Source: Candidatus Bathyarchaeota archaeon (GTDB lineage: Archaea; Thermoproteota; Bathyarchaeia; TCS64). From it: a stretch of DNA of 56,815 bases. Under the pieces are notes generated by a model, which was not told where the DNA came from, did no database searches, and was given only the letters and a program-made list of their open reading frames with translations. Location of the stretch: NCBI GenBank assembly GCA_002726865.1, contig PBSW01000019.1:1-56815 (forward strand). Direction: 5' to 3'. The position numbers and the translations under genes are program-made. Positions 43,627-50,727 of the stretch are shown piece by piece. Within the stretch, counting starts at the first letter, position 1; the number at the start of each line of letters is the position of its first letter.

Positions 43627-44532
43627 TTATGAAGAGGTGTCATCCAACTCGTTAAACTCAGATTTGCTCATGTTCCAATCTAATGCTCCAATGTTCTCCA
43701 GAGCATGGTCCACTTTAGTGGCACCGGGAATTGGAATCACCAGGTCATCCCTACGAAGTAGCCAATTGATAGCTACTTGACTAACACTCCCTCCATGGTC
43801 CTCAGCAATTGATAGAATAACAGTCTCCAATTTAGACTCATTTTGATTTCCAACTGCAGCCCTCGAAGAGTTACCAGCGATTACAGCCGAGGCTAGCTGT
43901 CCCCTCCCAAGAGGACGGTAAGCTACAAGAGAAGCATTGAGGTCTTTACAAGCATCAAAGACACCATTTGTTTCAGTCATCCGATTCAACAGGCTATACT
44001 CAACCTGATTTGCGGCCAGCTTTAGGCCATGTCTTTCAAGTTGAGCCACAGACCTCCTCATCTGCTCAGCATCAAAGTTACTAACACCAACTGCACTTAT
44101 CTTCTCCGAAGTCCAAGCCTCAGCCATATAATCCATAAGGGCCTCAATACCCTGAGCGGACGGAGGCCTGTGTATATAATAGAGATCCAAAGTCTCCTCT
44201 CCCAACCGTTTTAACGATCCATCCAGAGCCTCAAAGAAATCACGCTCAGTACAACGGTCAGAAGAGGGCCTATATTTACTAGCTATAACCGAGTTTCTCC
44301 CATCGCGTTTGGAACAAGCTCCAAGAAGACGCTCAGACTTTCCACCAGTGTATACCTCAGCTGTGTCAAAGAAGTTTACGCCATTATCTAGCAATGACTT
44401 GTATACTTGGAAGACCGGCTCATCATTCTCACCAAACGCCCACCGGTTCGTTCCAATACCGATTTGTGAGACTCTAATATCTGTGGAGCCAAGTAAAGTA
44501 GTTCGGCTCGAAACAGAGTTAATATGCACCAT
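43627..44532 (-). CDS. Aldo-keto reductase
   Basis: The TIM-barrel AKR catalytic tetrad is visible: Asp and Tyr in FFDTAEVYTGG, Lys in VIASKYRP, His in LYYIHRPPS. NADPH-binding IPIPGATK and NIGAL are present near the C-terminus. At 301 residues it is a normal AKR. It reduces aldehydes or ketones; the substrate is unknown. GTTTATAA at 44566-44573 is the likely TATA box, and a CG element (CGCGCG, 44580-44585) lies six bases upstream of it. Confidence 0.87.
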   Translation of the reverse strand: MVHINSVSSRTTLLGSTDIRVSQIGIGTNRWAFGENDEPVFQVYKSLLDNGVNFFDTAEVYTGGKSERLLGACSKRDGRNSVIASKYRPSSDRCTERDFFEALDGSLKRLGEETLDLYYIHRPPSAQGIEALMDYMAEAWTSEKISAVGVSNFDAEQMRRSVAQLERHGLKLAANQVEYSLLNRMTETNGVFDACKDLNASLVAYRPLGRGQLASAVIAGNSSRAAVGNQNESKLETVILSIAEDHGGSVSQVAINWLLRRDDLVIPIPGATKVDHALENIGALDWNMSKSEFNELDDTSS

Positions 44533-44579
44533 GTGATTATCCTCGATTTAAAGGGTGTATTTTATGTTTATAACTCGTG

Positions 44580-44585
44580 CGCGCG
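44580..44585. repeat. CG element next to the aldo-keto reductase TATA box
   Basis: CGCGCG within TGCGCGCGGGA, six bases upstream of the TATA box, the same arrangement as at 10024 and 43361. Confidence 0.4.
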
Positions 44586-44683
44586 GGAGATTCAGCACAT
44601 AGCCTTGAGTTATTCAACCCAAAAAGAAAAAGTCTACAATCAAAGGGTGATATCTGAGGGTTAAAAATAGAAAATGAGATATC

Positions 44684-44761
44684 TGGCGGGCCCGGTGGGA
44701 TTTGAACCCACGACCTCAGGCTTAGGAGGCCGGCGCGCTATCCATACTGCGCTACGGGCCC
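44684..44761 (-). tRNA. tRNA-Arg (CCT)
   Basis: The acceptor GGGCCCG/CGGGCCC is followed by G and an encoded CCA. The D-arm stem GCGC is closed, the anticodon loop CTCCTAA gives CCT for AGG codons, and the T-arm is GTGGG TTCAAAT CCCAC. The anticodon stem has one C-U mismatch (28:42). There is no intron. It is divergent from tRNA-Leu, 65 bases apart. Confidence 0.93.
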
Positions 44762-44789
44762 AACGCCAGAACAGAGGACACTCACACCC

Positions 44790-44800
44790 ATAAATAAATA
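44790..44800. promoter_or_regulatory. Single TATA element shared by two divergent tRNA genes
   Basis: ATAAATAAATA lies about 27 bases before the 5' end of tRNA-Leu on the + strand and about 29 bases before the 5' end of tRNA-Arg on the minus strand. No other AT-rich block lies between the genes, so one element probably serves both. Confidence 0.55.
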
Positions 44801-44826
44801 CCCCCACCGCACCCACATATCAAGCG

Positions 44827-44934
44827 GCGGGGGTACCCGAGGCTGGTCAAAGGGGCGAGACTTAAGATCCCAACCACGGGTAAGACATCTCGTAGCTGAG
44901 GCTTTCGCGGGTTCAAGTCCCGCCCCCCGCACCA
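44827..44934 (+). tRNA. tRNA-Leu (TAA) with a 20-base intron
   Basis: The acceptor GCGGGGG/CCCCCGC is followed by A and CCA. The anticodon stem CGAGA/TCTCG encloses CTTAAG, giving TAA for leucine UUA codons; about 20 bases (44867-44886) between positions 37 and 38 must be removed. A long variable arm, as expected for tRNA-Leu, precedes the T-arm GCGGG TTCAAGT CCCGC. Confidence 0.93.
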
Positions 44935-45348
44935 AAAAAACCCACTAAACCAGATAAACGAAGAAGAACAGTCTCGTGCGAATGAAATAGACATTATTAT
45001 TAACGTTTAGCTTACTTATTGATACTCTACGACTTTACAAGAATGGGACCTTTCTCAGCGCGCGATATGCATAGGGCGACGTTCTTGAATTTCCAGCAGA
45101 CGAATGTTCGATCGCGCGCGAGAAGATTTTCTCTTTCTAGGGCGCGTTTTGGAAGGAGAGCAATAGCGTGATACTGACTCTCCTGGAGAAGTATTATCCT
45201 ATCACAAAGGCAACATACATGCCTAACCTAAGGCTGGGAGACAGTCACTATGTGGCTAGTGCCCTGGAGATAGTTGTAATTTGCTGATTTCCTATTGTCT
45301 TCTAGTTGGGAATAAGCTCCCGCGCACGATGGGTGAGATTTTAAAGGC
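44935..45348. other. Intergenic stretch with CG elements and a possible gene remnant
   Basis: CG elements occur at 45057-45065 (AGCGCGCGA), 45112-45121 (TCGCGCGCGA), 45141 (GGGCGCG) and 45321 (CCGCGCAC). On the + strand about 45160-45285 reads as VILTLLEKYYPITK, ATYMPNLRLGDSHYVASAL and EIVVIC before TGA, a protein-like piece with no clear start. Nothing else is recognised. Confidence 0.35.
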
Positions 45349-46509
45349 TTAACTGTTTCTAGGTGCATTTCCTGTGTAGATATCTAGAGGTGTCTGGCCC
45401 GTGACCTTGGAATTTTTTATGAGAAAATCTCTGAGTTCATCCTCCTCGGAAAAGATCCGGGTGGCGTACCATTCGAAGAAGGGGCTGGGTTCGTATGGGT
45501 AGTAGACGTAGACCATCTTGCCGAGGGCTTTGGCGTAAACCATCTCGCACATGACTCCTGCGCTGATTGCGGCACGGGGATGGTAAACGACAACCATGGC
45601 GCTGTTCTCGATGAGCTTATAGTCCGTGTCGATGATCTGGAACCGAAGGTTTTTGATGCTGGCCTCGAGTTCAAGGGCGTCGATCTCCTCGCGGATGGCG
45701 CCGGTCTTATACTCCATAGTGAAATTGAGCTTGTTGGGACGGGGCTCCCCGGCAACGATGGCGGCGTTGACGGTGCGCCTCCAAGCCTCTACGGTGTTCC
45801 AGTCTTTGATCATATAGGGATCGAATACGACATAGTATTCACTGAGGGTCTTGCCGAACTCATGGATGTTATTGAGCATGACCTCGTTTTCCCCAGTAAT
45901 GGGGTGACTAAGGTAGACCTTTTCGCGACCGTGGCTCCAGATGACGTCTTGTAGAAGCTCAGGACCATTCTCGTAAGCGACGAGTTGGACCTCTGGACGA
46001 GGGGTAAAGAGCTTAGCGTGGTTGTAGGCGAGACTGATCTCCTCGCGGCGCCAGTTAGCGATCTCGCCTAGGGTGAAAGTATGTCCCTGCCACTGAGCAT
46101 CGTGACTGAGGCGGTCTCTGACGCGTAGTATATCATCAAAAATGATGATTATAGCATCAGGTTTGAGGGCTTGGATCTCGTCTTCATAGAGGCCTTGGAA
46201 TCTGTTGCCTTTCCATTCGAAGTGAAGGGGTGTGCTAATAATGTGGTCTCCGGGACGTCTATCTATTTCTTGGGTAATCTTATGGATGGCGGCTTTGTGG
46301 TAGGTTTGCATGCGTTGGGGACTGCTATCGTAGAAGTCGAGAATGTTCAGCTTGGTAAGGTTGGTGTCGTCAAAGCGGGCCTCGTTTACAATATATTCGA
46401 ATAGGTGGTGATAGTTGAATGTGGCGTGTTCCCTCATTTGGTAGAGAAGGTCATCTCTGCCGTTGCCTGGGGAGCCAGTACAGATAATGACTCTTGGTTC
46501 GGGGGTCAT
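45349..46509 (-). CDS. Two-domain protein: kinase-like P-loop (degenerate) plus deoxyribosyltransferase-like domain
   Basis: The N-terminal part looks like an adenylate-kinase-type P-loop domain (VIICTGSPGNGRDDLL, residues about 7-22), but the Walker A lysine and Ser/Thr are replaced (GRDD), so nucleotide hydrolysis is doubtful. The C-terminal half (from about residue 215) begins KVYLSHPITGE, continues with a central TDYKLIENSAMVVVYHP and ends with a GVMCEMVYAKALGK helix, the pattern of nucleoside 2-deoxyribosyltransferase-like and related nucleotide-processing folds. I prefer the ATG at 46509 because ATATAAAT (46542-46549) fits a leaderless start; an ATG at 46578 would lie upstream of that TATA box. 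The biological role is unknown. Confidence 0.65.
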   Translation of the reverse strand: MTPEPRVIICTGSPGNGRDDLLYQMREHATFNYHHLFEYIVNEARFDDTNLTKLNILDFYDSSPQRMQTYHKAAIHKITQEIDRRPGDHIISTPLHFEWKGNRFQGLYEDEIQALKPDAIIIIFDDILRVRDRLSHDAQWQGHTFTLGEIANWRREEISLAYNHAKLFTPRPEVQLVAYENGPELLQDVIWSHGREKVYLSHPITGENEVMLNNIHEFGKTLSEYYVVFDPYMIKDWNTVEAWRRTVNAAIVAGEPRPNKLNFTMEYKTGAIREEIDALELEASIKNLRFQIIDTDYKLIENSAMVVVYHPRAAISAGVMCEMVYAKALGKMVYVYYPYEPSPFFEWYATRIFSEEDELRDFLIKNSKVTGQTPLDIYTGNAPRNS

Positions 46510-46541
46510 AGACCTTTCATTGTTCTGGTGTAAAGGTGAGG

Positions 46542-46549
46542 ATATAAAT
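46542..46549 (-). promoter_or_regulatory. TATA box of the two-domain protein gene
   Basis: ATTTATAT on the minus strand, 33-40 bases before the ATG at 46509; supports that start. Confidence 0.5.
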
Positions 46550-46947
46550 GGCGTGTGTAAGGGTGGTTTAGACGTCACCGTTCTGCCGGATCTTTCCTCT
46601 TATGAGGGGGAATGCAACACTGAAAATATTCTTGTTTGCAGACCTAAAAAATGACGCGCGCGTCAGGTTTGGATTCACTGAAAACCTAATAGGGGGTCAG
46701 TCTTGGCAACACCATTTGTTCCGACAAGGTTGGCATGTGCGCTGACCTCAGGTCCATACCTGAGGTGAAGGAAGCCCATCCGGCTTATTGAGTGTACGAC
46801 ATCATCTTGATCATTGAGTAACAAACAATACAAGAGCTAAAAAAAGGCATACGCCTCATGTTGGGAGTCTAAACAGGATCCAAAGCACCCTATTAATAAT
46901 CGTAGTCTGATAAGGGCAAAGGTGTTTTCGCGTGAGACAATTTGGGC
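46550..46947. other. Intergenic stretch with a long CG palindrome and hairpins
   Basis: No gene is visible. It holds the 14-base perfect palindrome TGACGCGCGCGTCA (46652-46665) and, 80 bases on, a hairpin with 9-bp arms ACCTCAGGT (46745-46753) and ACCTGAGGT (46758-46766) and a 4-base loop. AAGCC/GGCTT arms follow at about 46775. It could hold a small structured RNA or operators. The dtxR gene downstream is read toward it. Confidence 0.4.
46652..46665. repeat. 14-base CG palindrome
   Basis: TGACGCGCGCGTCA is a perfect palindrome and the longest of the CG elements in the window. Confidence 0.6.
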
Positions 46948-47685
46948 TCAGTGATGTGAGCCGTAGAAATTAGTCTCAACAAGACTCCTTTCTCCGTCCA
47001 ATACCTCCACGTAGACTTTCGCGGCAATCTCTCGTTCAATGCTGGTGGTTTCATTGCCCACCTTTACTTTCAGAGGGCCATTAAAGGCCTCAGCTTTTAT
47101 GATCTCGATCTCGTCTCCCTTGAAAAGACCCAACTCCTTTAGGAGGATGCTTCCATCATCAACCGGGATCACGATCCCTCTCTCACCAGTCTGAAGGTGG
47201 GACAATTCTGTGAAAGGTCTAGCCTCGCCCCTCTCGCTGATAATGGCGCACTCGTCGCAGTTGGATGCGTTCAAGGTGCACCGGGGTATTGGATTCCCGT
47301 CATCTGGACACGTCTGGGGGTTGTCTAGGGCGTTGCAGAGCGCGTACGCAGCCTCGTCAGAGAGGGCGTGCTCCATCATGCAGGCTTCATCGTGGACCTT
47401 ATCCTTGTTCATCCTCAAGTAATCATAAAAGAACCGCTCCAAAAGCCGGTGTTTCCGGACAATTTTCTGTGCCCTAGCCATCCCTCGCCCGGTGAGCACC
47501 GCACCTTTGTAAGGCACGTAGATGACATAGCCCCGGTCCGCAAGCTTCTTGACCATTTGAGTAACGCTGGGGGGAGCTACCATGAGCCTCTTGGCCAGCT
47601 CGGTGTTCCTAGCAAGCTTCCCATTGTTGTTAAAGAAAAAGATCGCCTCAAGGTATTCCTCGATGCTATCACTACCCAGGGCCAT
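46948..47685 (-). CDS. DtxR-family metal regulator with FeoA domain (copy 1)
   Basis: The 245-residue protein has a DtxR winged helix (SIEEYLEAIFF, APPSVTQMVKKLADRG, LTGRGMARAQ), a dimerisation/metal domain (RKHRLLERFF, HDEACMMEHALSDEA with candidate His and Glu ligands), a CTLNASNCDEC insertion, and a C-terminal SH3-like FeoA domain (LKELGLFKGDEIEI). It binds Fe or Mn and represses iron uptake genes. Its promoter holds an operator-like 17-base motif at 47689-47705, between the TATA box and the start, which implies autoregulation. It follows the Feo operon after 46 bases with its own promoter. Confidence 0.88.
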   Translation of the reverse strand: MALGSDSIEEYLEAIFFFNNNGKLARNTELAKRLMVAPPSVTQMVKKLADRGYVIYVPYKGAVLTGRGMARAQKIVRKHRLLERFFYDYLRMNKDKVHDEACMMEHALSDEAAYALCNALDNPQTCPDDGNPIPRCTLNASNCDECAIISERGEARPFTELSHLQTGERGIVIPVDDGSILLKELGLFKGDEIEIIKAEAFNGPLKVKVGNETTSIEREIAAKVYVEVLDGERSLVETNFYGSHH

Positions 47686-47688
47686 CTA

Positions 47689-47705
47689 AATTTAGGCGAA
47701 ACTAA
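47689..47705 (-). promoter_or_regulatory. Candidate DtxR operator before dtxR copy 1
   Basis: Read on the + strand AATTTAGGCGAAACTAA. It shares 13 of 17 positions (AATTTAGGC and CTAA) with 50642-50658. It lies between TATA-like ATTTAAATATTTT (47706-47718) and the ATG at 47685, so a bound protein would block transcription start. Confidence 0.5.
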
Positions 47706-47731
47706 AATATTTAAATGTTGTTGTGGTCGGC

Positions 47732-48382
47732 TCAACTGGAGACTAGAACGAATATTTCGCTTGCAATCTTTTCATCCACCGCTATCTGAGTCTGCCCAAC
47801 CTTGAAGACGAAGGAGGGGTATCTCTGAATCAGTGAGACGTCGAACCCAGGGAGAACCCCCATTGCCATGAGCTTCTGAATACTTCCTTCACCGTGGGTG
47901 TGGATATACCCTATCCGCCCTCCCTGTCCTATGTCCATCTCCGAAAGCGGGTAGACCACACGGTTAGCCTCGTCAAGTCCCTCCTTGCAGCACTTACCAG
48001 GGGGGATAGGGTTACCGTGGGGACAGACCTTTGGATGTCCAAGAAGGATGCAGACGTTCTCCTCGATACCGCTCCGGAGGACATGCTCGAATCTACATGC
48101 GGCGTCGTGCGCCGCGCCGGGCTCCGTGTTGATAACATCCATGAGCAGCCTCTCTGCTAACCTATGCCGCCTTACCACTTTCCTCGCCTCTCGTAGGCCT
48201 TTGGGAGTCAGTGAAACAGTTTCTCCCTTGACGTCGATCAGAGCCTCGTCTCGGAGCTCCTTCAGCCCAAGGCCGTTTAATTCAATTTCTGGGTCTTGGA
48301 GGCTTGTACGAGCTTCCGCTTCGTTTGCGTTGTCCGTCCAAAGCCTCTCAAGTATCTCTTCTGCGTTCTCACTTAATTCCAT
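47732..48382 (-). CDS. DtxR-family metal regulator with FeoA domain (copy 2, divergent)
   Basis: The 216-residue protein has the same plan as copy 1: a shorter, divergent N-terminal DNA-binding part (KELRDEALIDVKGETVSLT, KGLREARKVVRRHRLAE), a metal domain (HDAACRFEHVLRSGIEEN), a cysteine cluster (CPHGNPIPPGKCC), and a C-terminal FeoA domain (QKLMAMGVLPGFDV). The weak recognition helix raises the possibility that it is mainly a metal-sensing or FeoA-like partner of FeoB. It overlaps the upstream zinc-protein gene by 14 bases, so it is translated as part of the Feo operon. Confidence 0.78.
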   Translation of the reverse strand: MELSENAEEILERLWTDNANEAEARTSLQDPEIELNGLGLKELRDEALIDVKGETVSLTPKGLREARKVVRRHRLAERLLMDVINTEPGAAHDAACRFEHVLRSGIEENVCILLGHPKVCPHGNPIPPGKCCKEGLDEANRVVYPLSEMDIGQGGRIGYIHTHGEGSIQKLMAMGVLPGFDVSLIQRYPSFVFKVGQTQIAVDEKIASEIFVLVSS

Positions 48383-48554
48383 TCCAGTTTCTCCATCGTT
48401 TAATCATCTTAAATAACTGGGGCTCTCCTGGGTTCTCGAAACCGCAGTTAGGGCACCTCAGCATATCGCAGTCTCCTTTCTTCACAAAGCAGTTTTCGCA
48501 TGAGCTCATGATGTCTCCTCTCTTGAAGTCTAACCCGCACAGTGAACATCTCAT
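48369..48554 (-). CDS. Small cysteine-rich (zinc ribbon) protein in the Feo operon
   Basis: The 61-residue product (MRCSLCGLDFKRGD...) carries CSLC, CENC and CPNC pairs plus further cysteines, enough for one or two zinc or iron-binding knuckles. The ATG at 48554 overlaps the FeoB stop (TAATG); a longer upstream frame is not used because it would overlap feoB in another frame. FeoC of bacteria is a small protein at this place, but this is not homologous by eye. It may bind iron or a regulator. Confidence 0.65.
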   Translation of the reverse strand: MRCSLCGLDFKRGDIMSSCENCFVKKGDCDMLRCPNCGFENPGEPQLFKMIKRWRNWNGIK

Positions 48555-50002
48555 TACATAGGCACCCCCGCGATCATGAAAGCTATTTTGAGGAGATAGC
48601 CAACGAGGAATGCGAAGGGAAAGACGAACAGTGTAATATAGGCAGCCATCCTTGAGCCCCGTTCCTTTATGTTTACCGCGATCTGGGCAATACACGGGAG
48701 GAAGAGGGTAAGGGTCACCGCCGCGATAATGAGCTGGGGATTAGCGAGGAGTCCCTCCTGATGTAGGTCGAAGAGCCCAGCCGCCCCATAATCCCTCCGG
48801 AAGAACCCGAAGAGGAAAATCACTGCGACTTCTCGGGGCAGACCGATCCAGCTCACGGGGTACGCAAGGATCCCAACCAGCAGGTCAAAGACGCCGCTAA
48901 TCTGTCCCAGCCAGATTAGAATGCTCGCGATAATGAACATCGGGAAGACCTCTCGAAAATACCACTCCATTCGGGTTAATGTCTTGATCGCGACGTTGTT
49001 AAACTTGGGTACTCTTAAAGGAGGAATCTCCATGTGGAACGTAGGCATCTCCCCGGGCATTAACCTAGCAGAGAGGAAGCCCACTAGCAGAAATAGCCCG
49101 AAAACCACTACCCCCCAGATCAACAACCCGTTGGGAGCTCCGGCGAGGATCGCGAAGATCACTCCGAGCTGGGCTGAGCATGGGATCGCCAATGACAACA
49201 AAAGTGTGGCTATAACCCTCTCCCTCTTTGTCTCCAAGGTCCGAGTAACGATGGTGGCCATAGTGTCGCAGCCAAAGCCTAATACCATGGGGATCACGGC
49301 CCTGCCGTTGAGCCCAATGCTCTTGAAAACCCTGTCGATGAGCATCGCCATTCGGGGGAGGTATCCTGAATCCTCCATGATTCCAAACGCTATGAAATAA
49401 GTCCCCACAATGGGCAAGATAAGGGCAATGGCATACCTGACTCCTAGGGTGAATATCCCATAATCCCCTACAAAGAGGTCGCTGACGATAGACCATGGAA
49501 GCAGTCGCGTAAAATGAGTGATGATGAAGGGGTTGATCTTTTCCTCGAAGATTGATGTTTCGAGATAGTCCACTACGATCTGGGCTCCAAAGTTACCAAC
49601 GAACTGATACATTACGTAGATCACAAAAACAAAGATGGGAAGACCCGTCACCGGGTTCATCATTAACCTGCTGAGGTGCTCACGACGAGAGATTACCTCA
49701 CTTTCAGGGTATGTAGTTACCTCCCGGACGATCCTTTTCGCCTCCACTCGCCTCGTCATGGCGATGACGTAGTTCATAGAGTGATTATATAGGGCAGCAG
49801 TCTGATTGATGATGTCCTGGATTGCATCCCAACGCTCAGCCTCCTGTGATTTGACTAGATCCTTGATATCTGTGTCATTCTGGAGCAGGAGTAGGGAAAT
49901 TATACGTTTTGACAGCTGGTAATCGCCGTGGAGGAGCGAGCCGATCTCCTTTAGGGCCTTTTCAACCCTAGGATCATATGTTATTTCAATCTTATTGGAC
50001 AT
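48554..50002 (-). CDS. feoB: FeoB ferrous iron transporter, membrane part
   Basis: The 482-residue protein has an N-terminal helical region (about 1-115), then Gate domains with about 8 or more hydrophobic segments. The conserved cysteine motifs MVLGFGCDTMATIVTRTL and LSLAIPCSAQLG form the ion path. The usual N-terminal GTPase domain is missing; it is encoded by the separate upstream gene, whose end overlaps by 11 bases. Together they make one split FeoB. A cytoplasmic membrane Fe(II) importer is the well-supported role. Confidence 0.9.
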   Translation of the reverse strand: MSNKIEITYDPRVEKALKEIGSLLHGDYQLSKRIISLLLLQNDTDIKDLVKSQEAERWDAIQDIINQTAALYNHSMNYVIAMTRRVEAKRIVREVTTYPESEVISRREHLSRLMMNPVTGLPIFVFVIYVMYQFVGNFGAQIVVDYLETSIFEEKINPFIITHFTRLLPWSIVSDLFVGDYGIFTLGVRYAIALILPIVGTYFIAFGIMEDSGYLPRMAMLIDRVFKSIGLNGRAVIPMVLGFGCDTMATIVTRTLETKRERVIATLLLSLAIPCSAQLGVIFAILAGAPNGLLIWGVVVFGLFLLVGFLSARLMPGEMPTFHMEIPPLRVPKFNNVAIKTLTRMEWYFREVFPMFIIASILIWLGQISGVFDLLVGILAYPVSWIGLPREVAVIFLFGFFRRDYGAAGLFDLHQEGLLANPQLIIAAVTLTLFLPCIAQIAVNIKERGSRMAAYITLFVFPFAFLVGYLLKIAFMIAGVPM

Positions 50003-50591
50003 AGTTGGTGATCTCCTTTCTTAGCTTGTCCATACCTCTACCGCTGGTCGCGACAGTGCCCACTACAGAGACTCCAAGCCTCTTTGAAAGCCCCTCCAGA
50101 TCGATGATAATCCCCGCTTCCTCGGCTTCGTCCATCAGATTGAAGACCACGATAAGGGGGAGTCCCGCCTCGATGAGCTGGAAGGTCATTAGGAGCATTC
50201 GCTCCATGTTCTTTGCGTCAATGAGCTGGAGGACAACGTCTGGCCTCTCGTTAAGTAAAATGGAGCGGGCAACTTTTTCGTCTTCTGTAATGGAATATAG
50301 GCTGTACATCCCCGGGGTGTCCACCACCTCAAATGGGACGCCACCGAACTCACCTTGACTCCGTGTTACCTCGACAGTGGTTCCAGGATAGTTGGAGACG
50401 GTGGCGTAGCTCCCGGTGAGGTTATTGAACATAACGCTCTTACCGGTGTTCGGGTTTCCCACTAGGGCCAGCTTCCTGAGACCTGGTTGGGAGACCGAAA
50501 GTGGGGCCTGGTTACCGCCGCTATGGTGTCCTTTTTGGCCCATTATCCCTCTGCTATGCCTTTTCTTCGACTTCAAAAATATTTCAGACAT
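49992..50591 (-). CDS. FeoB GTPase domain (split gene)
   Basis: The 199-residue protein is the G domain of FeoB alone. G1 is GNPNTGKS, G2 the SNYPGTTVE threonine, G3 DTPG, G4 NLMD and G5 ATSGRG. A histidine-rich lead segment (KGHHSGG) precedes it, which may bind metal. The ATG at 50591 has a GAGGT Shine-Dalgarno-like sequence about 10 bases upstream, while most genes here appear leaderless. It overlaps the membrane-domain gene by 11 bases, so both are made in equal supply. Confidence 0.92.
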   Translation of the reverse strand: MSEIFLKSKKRHSRGIMGQKGHHSGGNQAPLSVSQPGLRKLALVGNPNTGKSVMFNNLTGSYATVSNYPGTTVEVTRSQGEFGGVPFEVVDTPGMYSLYSITEDEKVARSILLNERPDVVLQLIDAKNMERMLLMTFQLIEAGLPLIVVFNLMDEAEEAGIIIDLEGLSKRLGVSVVGTVATSGRGMDKLRKEITNYVQ

Positions 50592-50641
50592 CTAGTTCGG
50601 ACCTCACAATTGGATGTTAATGCTTGCGTATGGTAAAAGAT

Positions 50642-50658
50642 TTAGGAGAGCCTAAATT
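50642..50658 (+). promoter_or_regulatory. Candidate DtxR operator of the Feo operon
   Basis: TTAGGAGAGCCTAAATT on the + strand (reverse AATTTAGGCTCTCCTAA) contains TTAGG-N4-CCTAA, a short form of the DtxR consensus half sites. It overlaps the end of a TATA-like CTTAAATAATTT (minus strand, about 50655-50666). The same motif with four changes lies at 47689-47705. Confidence 0.55.
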
Positions 50659-50727
50659 ATTTAAGGGTTTGGATTAGTCTAAGAAAAGAGATAAAAATCA
50701 AAGAAACATTGTAAGTGCCCCTAATTT

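Noticed and set aside
44738..44994. Short minus-strand frames of 65-70 codons
   Set aside because: They are translations of tRNA genes and show the usual false peptide of tRNA sequence.
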